A stretch of DNA of 64,000 nucleotides from Piscinibacter lacus (GTDB taxonomy: Bacteria > Pseudomonadota > Gammaproteobacteria > Burkholderiales > Burkholderiaceae_C). The position numbers were made by a program, and so were the translations under genes. The stretch spans positions 1-64,000 of the forward strand of contig NZ_JAERRA010000001.1 of the NCBI RefSeq assembly GCF_016735685.1, written 5' to 3'. Below the pieces are notes generated by a model. The model saw only the letters and a list, made by a program, of their open reading frames with translations, had not been told where the DNA came from and did no database searches. This document shows positions 48,249 through 57,115 of this stretch, piece after piece; positions within the stretch are counted from its first letter, which is position 1; the number at the start of each line of letters is the position of its first letter.

Positions 48249-49862
48249 CTACTGGAAGGCGACCTCGTCGAAGCTGCGCAGCTTGCGGCTGTGCAGGCTG
48301 GCGCTGCCGGCGGCGCGCAGGCGCTCGACCGCGCGCAGGCCGATCTGCAGGTGCTGCTGCACGCGCTGGCGGTAGAAGGCGTCGGCCATGCCGGGCAGCT
48401 TCAGCTCGCCGTGCAGCGGCTTGTCGCTGACGCACAGCAAGGTGCCGTAGGGCACGCGGAAGCGGAAGCCGTTGGCGGCAATGGTCGCGCTCTCCATGTC
48501 CAGCGCGATCGCGCGGCTCTGGCTGAAGCGCCGCTCGGGGCCGGGATGCGGCAGCAGCTCCCAGTTGCGGTTGTCGGTGCTGGCCACGGTGCCGGTGCGC
48601 ATGATCTGCTTGAGCGCGGGGCCGTGCAGGCGGGTGACATCGGCCACCGCGCCTTCGAGGGCTTGCTGCACCTCGGCCAGCGGCGGGATGGGCACCCACA
48701 GCGGCAGGTCCTCGTCGAGCACATGGTCCTCGCGCACATAGCCGTGGGCCAGCACATAGTCACCAAGCTGCTGGGTGGTGCGCAGGCCAGCGCAGTGGCC
48801 CAGCATCAGCCAGGCATGCGGGCGCAGCACGGCAATGTGGTCGGTGATGGTCTTGGCATTCGAGGGGCCGACACCGATGTTGACCAGGGTGATGCCGCTG
48901 CGGTCGGGCCGCATCAGATGGTAGGCCGGCATCTGCGGCAGCCGGGGCGGGGCCTGGCCGAGGAAGTCGTCGGGCTGCAGGGTCAGGCCGCGGCGGCGGT
49001 GCAGCACATTGCCGGGCTCGACGAAGGCGACGAAGTCGTCGGCCTGGCCCGGCGCCAGGCCCAGGCGCTCGGCGAGCTCGGGCTCGGCCTCGCCGACCGG
49101 GCTGTCCATCAGCGCATGCCCGAGGCGGATGAACTCGTCGACGTAGAAGGGGTAGTTGGTGAACAGCACGAAGTTCTGGAAGTGCTCGGGCAGCGTGCCG
49201 GTGTAGTGCCGCAGGCGGTGCAGCGAATAGTCGATGCGCGGCGCGGTGAACAGGGCCAGCGGGCGCGGCGCACCGGGTGCCGGCTCGTGGCTGCCGTTGG
49301 CGATGCCATCGTCCATGGCCGCGAGGTCGGGCAGGTCGAAGACATCGCGCAGGCGGGCGCGGCGCAGCGGATCGAGCGTGCCTTCCAGATGCGCCTGCTC
49401 GGGCAGCGCGAAGTGGATCGGTATCGGCTCGCGCCCGGGGCCGATCTGCAGGCCGCCGCGGCGCAGCTCGCCGTGGTGGCGCAGCAGCAGTTCGAACTGC
49501 CGCCGCAGGTAGGGGCCGAAAAGCTCCGGCCGGGTCAGGCTGGTTTCGTAGACGCCGGGGCCTGCCAGCACGCCGTAACTCAGCGGGGCTTCGGCCTCGT
49601 TGAGTGCCGACTGCACCTGGACCCGCAGGGCGGGATAGCAGGCGCGCACGCGGCCGGGCGGATCGCGCCCGTCCAGGTAGTCCTTGAGGGCGCTGCGCAA
49701 GCGGTCGAGCGCCTGCCGGTAGAGCGCCTGCACGGCGGCCAGCGCGGCATCAGGCTCGGTGAAGTGCAGCCAGGCGGGCGCGTCGGCGAGCGGCTCGGCG
49801 GCGGGCTGAACATGCGGCGGAGGGCCGCTGGCGGGGGCGCTGGGTCGGGCGGTGTCGTCCAT
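48249..49862 (-). CDS. amn: AMP nucleosidase
   Basis: 537 residues, the typical size. Splits AMP into adenine and ribose-5-phosphate, so controls adenylate pools. Recognisable by SYGVLAGPGVYETSLTRPELFG near the N-terminus and by TLVNIGVGPSNAKTITDHIAVLRPHAWLMLGHCAGLR and DMESATIAANGFRFRVPYGTLLCVSDKPLHGELKLPGMA in the nucleoside phosphorylase-like C-terminal half (the substrate sites). Convergent with pilY1 (15-bp gap) and divergent from the MFS gene. Confidence 0.95.
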   Translation of the reverse strand: MDDTARPSAPASGPPPHVQPAAEPLADAPAWLHFTEPDAALAAVQALYRQALDRLRSALKDYLDGRDPPGRVRACYPALRVQVQSALNEAEAPLSYGVLAGPGVYETSLTRPELFGPYLRRQFELLLRHHGELRRGGLQIGPGREPIPIHFALPEQAHLEGTLDPLRRARLRDVFDLPDLAAMDDGIANGSHEPAPGAPRPLALFTAPRIDYSLHRLRHYTGTLPEHFQNFVLFTNYPFYVDEFIRLGHALMDSPVGEAEPELAERLGLAPGQADDFVAFVEPGNVLHRRRGLTLQPDDFLGQAPPRLPQMPAYHLMRPDRSGITLVNIGVGPSNAKTITDHIAVLRPHAWLMLGHCAGLRTTQQLGDYVLAHGYVREDHVLDEDLPLWVPIPPLAEVQQALEGAVADVTRLHGPALKQIMRTGTVASTDNRNWELLPHPGPERRFSQSRAIALDMESATIAANGFRFRVPYGTLLCVSDKPLHGELKLPGMADAFYRQRVQQHLQIGLRAVERLRAAGSASLHSRKLRSFDEVAFQ

Positions 49863-49916
49863 GGCCGCAGCCTAGCGCGCCCGGGTGACGGCAAGCCCTC
49901 CGCCTAGACTGTGTCG

Positions 49917-51131
49917 ATGCCTTTTGCGCCGACTTCCCCTCCCCCCCGGCGGGTCCTGCCGCTGATCGTGCTGGCCCAGTTCGGCGGCACCTCGCTGTGG
50001 TTTGCGCCGAATGCGGTGATGCCGGCCTGGCAGCGCGACTTCGGCCTGCCGCCCGAAGCCCTGGGCTGGCTGAGCGCAGCGGTGCAGGCGGGCTTCGTGC
50101 TGGGCACCCTGGTGTTCTCGCTGCTGGCCCTGGCCGACCGGCTGCCCGCGCGCCGGGTCTTCGTGACCTGCGCGTTGGCCGGCGCGGCTTGCCAGGTGGC
50201 CACCCTGTTCGTGCCGGCAGGGCCGCACGCCCTGCTGCACCTGCTGCTGCTTCGGGTGCTGACCGGCTTCCTGCTGGCGGGCATCTACCCGGTGGGCATG
50301 AAGATCGTCGCGCAGTGGCATCCGCAGGGCATCGGTCCGGCGCTGGGCTGGCTGGTGGGGGCGCTGGTGCTGGGCACGGCGGCCCCGCATTTGCTGCGCG
50401 GCCTGGGCGCCTCGGGCGACTGGCCGCCGGTGCTGGTCGGCGTGGCCCTGCTCGCAACATGCAGCGCTGCGCTGATGGCCTGGGCGGTGGGCGATCCGCC
50501 GCTCAGCCTTGCCTTGCGGGCCGCGCCCCCGCGGGCGAAGCTGGGCTGGCGACAACTGGCGGCCAACCCCGCCCTGCGGGCCTCGGCCGGCGGCTACTTC
50601 GGCCACATGCTGGAGAACTACAGCTTCTGGGTGCTGGTGCCGCTGATCGTGGCGCCCCGGCTGGACGGCGCCGCGGCCGCTTATGCGGCCTTTGGTGCGA
50701 TCGCGGCTGGCGGCCTGGGCTGCGTGCTGGGGGGCCGCTGGGTGGCGCGCGGCGGCCGACCCTCGACCGGGCGCAGCGCCCGGGTGGCGGCCGCCATGCT
50801 GGCATGCAGCGGCTGCTGCGCGATCGTCTCGCCCTGGGCGCTGGCGGCGCCCGATGCGATCTTTGCGTTGTGGCTGGGGCTCTGGGGCTTCAGCGTGGCG
50901 GGCGATTCACCGCAGTTCTCGGCACTCAATGCCCACCATGCCCCGCCGGCCCAGGTCGGTCAGGTGCTGACGGCGATCAACGGCATCGGCTTCAGCCTGT
51001 CGATCCTGAGCATCGAGATCTCGACCCGCCTGGCCACCCAGATGCCTCTGGCCTGGGTGCTGCCCGGCCTGGCCCTGGGGCCGATGCTGGGCCTGCTGGG
51101 CATGCGGACGCTGCTCAGTCGAAGCGGATGA
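49917..51131 (+). CDS. MFS transporter
   Basis: 404 residues with about 12 hydrophobic segments; GTG 49911 is an alternative start. LIVLAQFGGTSLWFAPNAVM, then LDRLPARRVFVTCALAGAACQ (loop A) are characteristic of a small MFS group of unknown substrate found in Burkholderiales. The 3' end overlaps the 3' end of the convergent xox small gene by 17 bp. Otherwise no operon partner. Confidence 0.85.
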   Translation: MPFAPTSPPPRRVLPLIVLAQFGGTSLWFAPNAVMPAWQRDFGLPPEALGWLSAAVQAGFVLGTLVFSLLALADRLPARRVFVTCALAGAACQVATLFVPAGPHALLHLLLLRVLTGFLLAGIYPVGMKIVAQWHPQGIGPALGWLVGALVLGTAAPHLLRGLGASGDWPPVLVGVALLATCSAALMAWAVGDPPLSLALRAAPPRAKLGWRQLAANPALRASAGGYFGHMLENYSFWVLVPLIVAPRLDGAAAAYAAFGAIAAGGLGCVLGGRWVARGGRPSTGRSARVAAAMLACSGCCAIVSPWALAAPDAIFALWLGLWGFSVAGDSPQFSALNAHHAPPAQVGQVLTAINGIGFSLSILSIEISTRLATQMPLAWVLPGLALGPMLGLLGMRTLLSRSG

Positions 51132-51492
51132 AGCAGCCTTCCTTGGCCTTGCGGACGGTAGCGCGGTATTTGCGCACCTCGACCTGGACGGATTCCACGT
51201 CGCGCAGGTAGGAGCCGCGCTCGCCGCCGATGGTGCTGGCATTCGAGGCAGTGCTGAGGTTGATGTAGTCCTCATGCCGGATCTCGCGCGCCAGCGCGTC
51301 AACGGCGCAGGAGCACTTGTTGATCATCTCGAAGGGCGCCCCCGGATGCTCGCGCAGGCAGGCCTGCACGAAGAGCACGCGGTCGATGGTGGGGTAGTCG
51401 TTGGGCGAGGCGGCGCCGGTCTGCGCATGCAGCGCGGGGCTTGCGACCAGGGCAAGCGCGAGGGTCAGGGCGGAGGGGATCAGGCGGGGCAT
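51115..51492 (-). CDS. Small secreted four-Cys protein, last gene of the xox operon
   Basis: 125 residues: signal peptide (PSALTLALALVASPALHAQ) and a mature part of about 100 residues. Four Cys (residues 45, 60, 62 and 120), the middle two as CSC, suggest disulfides or metal contacts. The pattern EMINKCSCAVDALAREIRHEDY shows a helical pair typical of small periplasmic binding proteins. I recognise no family. Position right behind the xox genes makes a periplasmic role in methanol oxidation likely, but it is inference. Confidence 0.75.
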   Translation of the reverse strand: MPRLIPSALTLALALVASPALHAQTGAASPNDYPTIDRVLFVQACLREHPGAPFEMINKCSCAVDALAREIRHEDYINLSTASNASTIGGERGSYLRDVESVQVEVRKYRATVRKAKEGCFIRFD

Positions 51493-51513
51493 CGTCAGGC
51501 CTCTTGTGGGGGC

Positions 51514-52239
51514 TCAGGGAGCGGTCGGGGCCTGGAGCGTCAGGCGCTCCACGGTCTCGGGGGCGGCGCCCGCCGTGGCGGCGGGCAGGGTGCTGCGGAT
51601 CTCGAAAAGCTCGCCCGGCACCTCGGGGGAGAGCAGGAAGACGTATTCGGTCTGTGCCAGTTTTTCGTAGCGAGGGCGGTTGGGATCGAGCAGGAAGGGC
51701 TGCACGCGCACCTCGCTGCCCTTCACCGTCCGGCCGGCGTAGTTGAACTCGCGCGGGCTGACCTTGGCCTGGTCGACGAGCGCCAGGCGGATGCGCTTGC
51801 GGAAGTGGTTGGCCGAGCCCTTGGTCAACTCATTGAGCCGGCGCACTTCACGCTCCAGGAAGAACAGCACCACCGGATTGCCGCGGGCCTGTTCGATCAG
51901 CGGAAGGTTGACCCTGCGCGGGCCGGCGAGAAAGTCGGCCTTCACATTGCAGCACTTGCCGCCGCTGTCGGGCAGCAGCTCCAGGATGGCCCGGTCGTCG
52001 ACCGGCGTGGCCACGGTGCTGCCTTCATAGCGGTAGGCATAGACCAGCTTCGTCGGCGGCTTCATGGTCGCCAGCGGCGTGCGCATGAAGACGAGTTGCT
52101 CGGCTTCGGAGGGTTCAGGCGCGGCCGCCGGCGGGGACTCCGGCTGGACCTGACCCTGAGCCTGGGCCGAAACGCCCGCCGCCGAAAGGGCCAGCAGCAG
52201 GGCCGCAAGGCCGTTCATGAATGGGGCGTGAAGCTTCAA
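51514..52239 (-). CDS. Secreted protein with a vicinal Cys pair, xox operon
   Basis: 241 residues from TTG 52239. The TTG overlaps the upstream stop (TTGA) and GGAGT precedes it at good distance, while the internal ATG 52218 has no ribosome site. Signal peptide ends at about residue 26 (GVSAQ). The mature protein holds a vicinal Cys pair at 96-97 (SGGKCCNVKADFLAG) and a conserved-looking beta-rich C-terminal half (KGSEVRVQPFLLDPNRPRYEKL). No family recognised. Shares the operon with xoxFGJ. Confidence 0.72.
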   Translation of the reverse strand: MKLHAPFMNGLAALLLALSAAGVSAQAQGQVQPESPPAAAPEPSEAEQLVFMRTPLATMKPPTKLVYAYRYEGSTVATPVDDRAILELLPDSGGKCCNVKADFLAGPRRVNLPLIEQARGNPVVLFFLEREVRRLNELTKGSANHFRKRIRLALVDQAKVSPREFNYAGRTVKGSEVRVQPFLLDPNRPRYEKLAQTEYVFLLSPEVPGELFEIRSTLPAATAGAAPETVERLTLQAPTAP

Positions 52240-53297
52240 CGGGACTCCAGGGATTCGGAAAGCTGACGTGCAGCCTGAGGGTCGAGCTGGCTGAGCACCA
52301 TCAGGGCATCACGCGCCTTGCCCTGGCGGCCCGAGCGTTGGTAGAGCAGCCCGAGATCCAGCCACGCACGTGCGTGACGCGGGTCAAGTTGCAGGGCGCG
52401 GCTGTAGGCCTGCTCGGCGGCATCAAGACGCCCGAGGGCCGTCAAAGCGAGGCCGCGGGCATGCGGGGCTTCGCTGTCCATCGGGTCCTCGGCTTCCCAA
52501 CGCTCCGCAAGCTGGGCGAGTTCGTCCCAGGCCTGGCCCTGGACCAAGGCGGCGGCGCGCAGGAAATGCGGCTGCTCCGGCGGGCCCAGTTCCCAGAAAC
52601 AGAGCCCGGGCACGGGCTGGATCGGCCCGTCCGCGCCTTCGGCTGCGAGGAGTTCGCGAACCCATTCCACAGGCGTGGCGTAGTAGTGCCGCTCGCCACC
52701 GCGCAGGCGGAAGGTGAGGATGCCGATCAACTGGCCTTGCTCGTCGAACATGCCGCCACCGCTGGCCCCGGAACTGAACCAGTTCGTCGACTGGACCACC
52801 CGGCTGCCGGCCAGGCGGTGCAGGCCAGCGACCTCGCCTTCGCTGTACTGGATGCCCAGGCCGCCGGTGTAGCCGATGGCGACCACCGTCTGCTTGCGGG
52901 CCAGCCCCTCGGTGCGGCCGAGCTTCACGGGCTCGTCCTCCAGGGTGGGCACGCTGAGCAGGCAGAGATCCCGGTAGATGTCGCTGCGCTGGGCCTTGGC
53001 CGTGCTGCGCAAGCCGTTCTTCAGGATGACGATGTGCGACGCCTTGCGGGTCACATGGCAATTGGTCACGACACGACCTGGCGCGACGATCACACCGGAG
53101 CCCAAGCCGAAGCCGCCGTTGGCCGAGATCGCCTCGATCTTGACCACCGAGTTGCCGACTTCGAGCTTGAGTTCCTGGCTGAAGCCGGCATGCGCCGACC
53201 CCAGCATCGTCATGCCTGCCACGAGACCGAGGAACAGCCTGCGCAAGCCACCGGGAACAGACTGGACCTGCGTCGCGCAGGTGCTTGGGAACAACAT
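52236..53297 (-). CDS. Secreted trypsin-like serine protease with TPR-like tail, xox operon
   Basis: 353 residues from ATG 53297, signal peptide ending near residue 38 (GSAHAG). The S1C-type triad is complete: His81 in VVTNCHVTRK, Asp110 in SDIYRDLCLLSV and Ser179 in SSGASGGGMFD. From about residue 265 to the end lie helix pairs with TPR spacing (LGRLDAAEQAYSRALQLDPRHARAWLDLGLLYQRSG). A periplasmic protease of the DegP/HtrA type but without a PDZ domain. In the xox operon it may mature or control the dehydrogenase proteins; that is inference. Longer frames reach upstream to 53387 without support. Confidence 0.9.
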   Translation of the reverse strand: MLFPSTCATQVQSVPGGLRRLFLGLVAGMTMLGSAHAGFSQELKLEVGNSVVKIEAISANGGFGLGSGVIVAPGRVVTNCHVTRKASHIVILKNGLRSTAKAQRSDIYRDLCLLSVPTLEDEPVKLGRTEGLARKQTVVAIGYTGGLGIQYSEGEVAGLHRLAGSRVVQSTNWFSSGASGGGMFDEQGQLIGILTFRLRGGERHYYATPVEWVRELLAAEGADGPIQPVPGLCFWELGPPEQPHFLRAAALVQGQAWDELAQLAERWEAEDPMDSEAPHARGLALTALGRLDAAEQAYSRALQLDPRHARAWLDLGLLYQRSGRQGKARDALMVLSQLDPQAARQLSESLESR

Positions 53298-53328
53298 GGA
53301 CGCCTCTCCCGACAGATGGCTCTGTGGC

Positions 53329-54237
53329 TCAGCGACCCGATCCTTCCGCGGTCGTTTCGATGGGCAGCAGAGGAACGTTGTATTCACGCAGGATAGCCTC
53401 GATGTCTTGCCGGCTGTCCGCGATCAACTTCTCAACCTGCTGCTTCCAGGCACGCTCGCCATGGCGCACGCCCATCGCGATCTCGAAGTCGAACTTGATG
53501 TTTCGCTCCGAGCGCATGGCCACGACATTCAGCTCAGGCGACTTGACCCGCTTGGCAAAGAATCCGGCGATCGGGCCCCAGACGATGGCCACATCGATCT
53601 TCCCGGCGGCGAGGTCCTGCTCGATGATCTCGCCAGGGTACTGGTCGGGCCGCGGGCTCATGATCGCGTAAGGCACACCCTGCTCAAGCAGTTGATGGCG
53701 GGCAAGCCAGTCCGAGGCCGGTGAGCGGTCGTAGATGCCGATGCGCAGCTTCTTCAGCACGGCGGGGTCGAGCTTGAGGAAATCCTCTTGCGACGCCACG
53801 CCGTCGAGGCCGCGCCCCTTGGGGAAGACCATGGCGTAGGTCGACCGGTAGTAGGGCTTGGTGGCTGAGACCTGGTCGAAGCCGGCCGGGACACCCATCA
53901 CCAGGTCGCAACGGAAGTCTTCGCCCGGAAGCTTGTAGCGCAGGGTGTTGCGGATGAAGGCCTGCCGCTGCGGGAAAGAGTAATAGGTGACCGGCAGGCC
54001 CAGGGCCTTGCCGAACACCTCCGCAATGCGGTTCTCGATGCCTGCGCCCGCTTCGTTGGAGAAGGGCAGGTTGTTCGGGTCCTGGCAGACCCTGAGGGCC
54101 CGACGCTCCGGCTCATCCTGAGCGGAGGCCGGCAGGGCGGACATGCCGCAGATCGCGGCCAGGCCCGCAGCCGCAATGAACGACGCACCCCGCTTGCCGC
54201 GGCGCTGCGCCGCGTCCTTCACGGGGCGGGTGCTCAT
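53329..54237 (-). CDS. xoxJ: XoxJ-like periplasmic binding protein (quinoprotein dehydrogenase-associated)
   Basis: 302 residues. Signal peptide (AGLAAICGMSALPASAQ) then an extracellular solute-binding fold with LRVCQDPNNLPFSNEAGAGIENRIAEVFG, the hallmark start of MxaJ/XoxJ proteins. They help the dehydrogenase fold and interact with the cytochrome; they are not ABC transporter parts despite the fold. Overlaps the stop of xoxG as ATGA. The next gene is 31 bp downstream. Confidence 0.93.
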   Translation of the reverse strand: MSTRPVKDAAQRRGKRGASFIAAAGLAAICGMSALPASAQDEPERRALRVCQDPNNLPFSNEAGAGIENRIAEVFGKALGLPVTYYSFPQRQAFIRNTLRYKLPGEDFRCDLVMGVPAGFDQVSATKPYYRSTYAMVFPKGRGLDGVASQEDFLKLDPAVLKKLRIGIYDRSPASDWLARHQLLEQGVPYAIMSPRPDQYPGEIIEQDLAAGKIDVAIVWGPIAGFFAKRVKSPELNVVAMRSERNIKFDFEIAMGVRHGERAWKQQVEKLIADSRQDIEAILREYNVPLLPIETTAEGSGR

Positions 54238-54629
54238 TCGATGCCCGTCACGCGAGCGGTCTTGATCGCGCCATCCGAACGCCCCTTGAGGTAGGCGTAG
54301 ATGTCATCGATGTTCTTGGTCACGACCGGAGCATCCTTGTGCGGGGGCATGCCACGCTCGATGCGGCCGTCGATCACGACCTTGACGAAATCATCCTTGC
54401 TCAGCACCTTCATGCGCTCGACGAGCGAGGGGCCGGCAAGGCCTTCCTGGTTCGCGCCATGGCAGGCTGCGCAGTTGGCTTGACGCCAGGAGCGGAAGCC
54501 ATTGAGGGTCTTGGCATCGACCTTGTTGCCGTCGACCACCGTGTACAGCGGGGTCTTGACCTCTTGGGCCAGGACCGCGGGGGCGGCAGCGACGAGGGCG
54601 AGGGCGGCAGAGAGAGTGCGGAGGATCAT
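54234..54629 (-). CDS. xoxG: Cytochrome c XoxG, electron acceptor of XoxF
   Basis: 131 residues: signal peptide (TLSAALALVAAAPAVLAQ), one haem-binding site CAACHGANQEGLAGPSL (CXXCH) and an axial Met likely in GRIERGMPPHKDAPV. Takes electrons from reduced PQQ in XoxF. Lies 119 bp downstream of xoxF with a hairpin between them. Confidence 0.93.
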   Translation of the reverse strand: MILRTLSAALALVAAAPAVLAQEVKTPLYTVVDGNKVDAKTLNGFRSWRQANCAACHGANQEGLAGPSLVERMKVLSKDDFVKVVIDGRIERGMPPHKDAPVVTKNIDDIYAYLKGRSDGAIKTARVTGIE

Positions 54630-54651
54630 GATCAGGGGTTTTCAGAAACAA

Positions 54652-54681
54652 GGGGATGACACTCGTGAGAGTGCCATCCCC
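54652..54681 (-). terminator. Strong hairpin between xoxF and xoxG
   Basis: GGGGATG-a-CACTC GTGA GAGTG-c-CATCCCC (54652-54681) folds into a 12-bp stem with one A/C mismatch. On the transcribed strand it is followed by TTGTTTCT, a weak U-rich run. It can act as a partial terminator or an RNA-processing/stabilising element that makes xoxF mRNA more abundant than xoxGJ. Confidence 0.65.
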
Positions 54682-54748
54682 GGGGCCGGTTCCCGGGCCG
54701 CCTGGGCGACCCGGGTAATCACTGACCCTACAGTCGGCTTGCGGCCGA

Positions 54749-56557
54749 TCAGTTGGGCAGCGCGAAGACGGTCAGCGAGCCACCGAGGTCGGTGTACTGA
54801 CCCAGTTCCTTGTAGCCACCCACGGCGCCCAGGCCATCGGTGTCCTTCTCAAGACCAGCCGCCATGCCGATACCGGCCCAGCCGCCAATGCCCGAGAAGA
54901 CGCCCATGTACTGCTTGCCCTTGTGCTCGTAGGTGAACACGTTGCCGATGATGCCCGACGGCGTACGGAACTTGTACAGCTCCTTGGTGATGTCCTTGGC
55001 ATCGACGCACTTGAAGAAGCCTTCCAGCGTGCCGTAGCAGGAGATGCCACCCGCGGTGTTGAGCGAACCCGACCACACCGAGAACTTCTCCGGCTTGGAC
55101 TGGACGATCTTGCCCTTGCCCGCGTCCCAGGTGATGTAGTTGCCCATGCCGCCGTGGCTGCCCGGGGCCGGGAACATCGACAGGGTGGCGCCGACGTACG
55201 GCTGGCCAGCGACGTACTCAACCTTGAACGGCTCGTAGTCCATGCAGACGTGGTTGGTCGGCACGTAGAACAGCTTGGTGTTCGGGTCGAACGAAGCGGG
55301 CTGCTGGTCCTTCGAGCCAAGCGCCGCCGGGCAGATGCCCTTGGTATTGACGTCCGGGCCGTTCTGGGCGGTCGAGTACTTCGACACGACCTGCGGGCGG
55401 CCGGTCTTCATGTCGACGTGGGTGGCCCAGTTGACCTTCGGGTCATACTTCTCGGCGACGAGCAGGGCGCCGGTCACGCGGTCCAGCGTGTAGGCGAAGC
55501 CGTTGCGGTCGAAGTGCACCAGGGCCTTGGTGGGCTTGCCCTTGACATCGATGTCCGCAAGGATCATCTCGTTGATGCCGTCAAAGTCCCACTCGTCGAA
55601 CGGGGTCATCTGGTAGACCCAGTTGACCTTGCCGGTGTCCACGTCACGCGACCAGATCGACATCGACCACTTGTTGTCGCCCGGGCGCTGCGCCGGGTTC
55701 CAAGTCGAGGGGTTGCCGGTGCCGTAGTAGACCGAGTTCGTGGCCTTGTCGTAGCTGTACCAGCCCCAGGTGGTGCCGCCGCCGATCTTCCACTGGTCGC
55801 CTTGCCAGGTCTTCAGCGAAGAGTCCTTGCCAACCGGCTGAACCTTGCCATCGATCCAGGTGGTGGTCTTGTTCGGGTCGATCAGCATCTCGGCGTCGGG
55901 GCCAACGCTGTAGCCCTTCCACACTTGCTTGCCGGTGTTGATGTCGTAGGCGGCGATGTAGCCGCGGACACCCCACTCGCCACCGGAGATGCCGGTGATG
56001 ACCTTGTCCTTGAAGACGTGCGGGGCGTTGGAGTTCACCGCGCCCAGCTTCGGGTCACCATTCTTGGTGGACCACAGGACCTTGCCGGTCTTGGCGTCCA
56101 TGGCGACCAGCATCGAGTCGGCTTGCTGCAGGAAGATCTTGCCTTCCGCGTAGGCCAGGCCACGGTTCACGGTGTCGCAGCACATTTGCGGGATCACGGC
56201 CGGGTCTTGCTTCGGCTCGTGCTTCCACACGATCTTCTGGGTGTCCAGATTGATCGCGAACACCTTGTTGGGGAAGGGCGAGTGCAGGTACATCATCCCG
56301 TCGACGACGAGCGGCGAGCCTTCATGGCCACGCAGCACGCCGGTCGAGAAGGTCCAGGCCACTTGCAGCTTGCCAACGTTGCTGGCGTTGATCTGGTTCA
56401 GCTTGCTGTAACGCTGGTTGAACATGTCACCAGCTTGGGCCGCCCAGTTCTTGGGGTTGGCCATCTTGCTTTCGAGGTCGGCGTTCGCGGACGCGACCAT
56501 CGGCAGCGCGAGCACGGCAGCGCTAAGCGAGCGCAGCATGAACTTTTCGGTCTTCAT
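54749..56557 (-). CDS. xoxF: XoxF-type lanthanide-dependent PQQ methanol dehydrogenase
   Basis: 602 residues from ATG 56557 with GGAGAC upstream. Signal peptide ([20 protein letters not shown]) leads to an eight-bladed quinoprotein propeller. Vicinal disulfide Cys126-Cys127 in [11 protein letters not shown]. The active-site segment [12 protein letters not shown] has catalytic Asp324 and the second Asp326, which marks the lanthanide-binding XoxF group and is Ala in calcium enzymes (MxaF). Tryptophan-rich motifs ([21 protein letters not shown]) are typical. Likely XoxF5-like; clade is an impression. Oxidises methanol and possibly other primary alcohols in the periplasm. mxaI is absent. Confidence 0.97.
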   Translation of the reverse strand: MKTEKFMLRSLSAAVLALPMVASANADLESKMANPKNWAAQAGDMFNQRYSKLNQINASNVGKLQVAWTFSTGVLRGHEGSPLVVDGMMYLHSPFPNKVFAINLDTQKIVWKHEPKQDPAVIPQMCCDTVNRGLAYAEGKIFLQQADSMLVAMDAKTGKVLWSTKNGDPKLGAVNSNAPHVFKDKVITGISGGEWGVRGYIAAYDINTGKQVWKGYSVGPDAEMLIDPNKTTTWIDGKVQPVGKDSSLKTWQGDQWKIGGGTTWGWYSYDKATNSVYYGTGNPSTWNPAQRPGDNKWSMSIWSRDVDTGKVNWVYQMTPFDEWDFDGINEMILADIDVKGKPTKALVHFDRNGFAYTLDRVTGALLVAEKYDPKVNWATHVDMKTGRPQVVSKYSTAQNGPDVNTKGICPAALGSKDQQPASFDPNTKLFYVPTNHVCMDYEPFKVEYVAGQPYVGATLSMFPAPGSHGGMGNYITWDAGKGKIVQSKPEKFSVWSGSLNTAGGISCYGTLEGFFKCVDAKDITKELYKFRTPSGIIGNVFTYEHKGKQYMGVFSGIGGWAGIGMAAGLEKDTDGLGAVGGYKELGQYTDLGGSLTVFALPN

Positions 56558-57115
56558 CAATGTCTCCGTAGTTGATCGGAAGAACTGTTGCCAAGCACTC
56601 TCTCCGGCCCGCACGTTGCAGCACACGTTCCCTCATGACTCCACGTGCCGACCGGAACCGCTGAGTGCATCGCCCCGAGGGGTGTGCTTCAGCGCCTGGG
56701 ATTTGTACCTCCGAGGGTGAGGGTGGCAAATCGGGTAAACGCCATGCCGCAAAACGCAAGGCGCGCTGTTTGTCAAGCCCCTGTCGGCGGTTTTTGCTTC
56801 GGTTCCGGCGCATCTTTCGAACACACTGACCCAAGCCTGTGTCACTTCGCCCGGAGAACGCCGGTTTGCGTGCGTCTGCACCGGGAATCCGGCCCGGATG
56901 AGCCCTCGGGAGGAGGATGGTGGCTCGACAACAGGTCCGCGGCTGTCGACAGCTTGTCGGCCTCGAGACCTCGCCCGGCCACCCCCGGATCTACCCGTAG
57001 TCGAGGGGGATCGTGCCCCCGAGCGGTCCGGCGGAGGCATCAAGCGACCGGACGCGCCGGGGTACAGCTCTTGCAAACCCCGGGGCACCTCTCCTGCGAC
57101 CGCCCCGAAGCCGCC
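56558..57115. promoter_or_regulatory. Gap between divergent xoxF and nasT
   Basis: 558 bp between xoxF and nasT starts. I see no credible gene in it. Next to xoxF it has the putative promoter listed separately and GGAGAC as the ribosome site. The middle and nasT-side parts show no clear sigma-70 or sigma-54 motif to me. TTGACA occurs on the minus strand at 56771-56776 but has no good -10 at 16-18 nt. Confidence 0.6.
56702..56729 (-). promoter_or_regulatory. Putative xoxF promoter (TTGCCA / TACAAA)
   Basis: On the minus strand TTGCCA (56724-56729) and TACAAA (56702-56707) are separated by 16 nt, giving a leader of about 140 nt before xoxF. Reasonable but not strong matches to sigma-70. Which regulator (for example a lanthanide switch) acts here cannot be seen. 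Confidence 0.4.

Noticed and set aside
52440..53061. Long open frames on both strands inside the xox operon and elsewhere
   Set aside because: High GC content opens long frames opposite real genes. Those frames lack domains and are Arg/Pro/Ala-rich, so they are not called.
56771..56776. TTGACA on the minus strand as the xoxF -35 box
   Set aside because: No acceptable -10 hexamer at 16-18 nt spacing; the TTGCCA/TACAAA pair nearer the gene is better.
56645..57115. Long frame upstream of nasT that would add about 157 residues
   Set aside because: The extra residues show no domain, are rich in Arg/Pro/Ser as in random GC-rich DNA, and the receiver domain starts well inside the frame. GTG 57116 is a better start.
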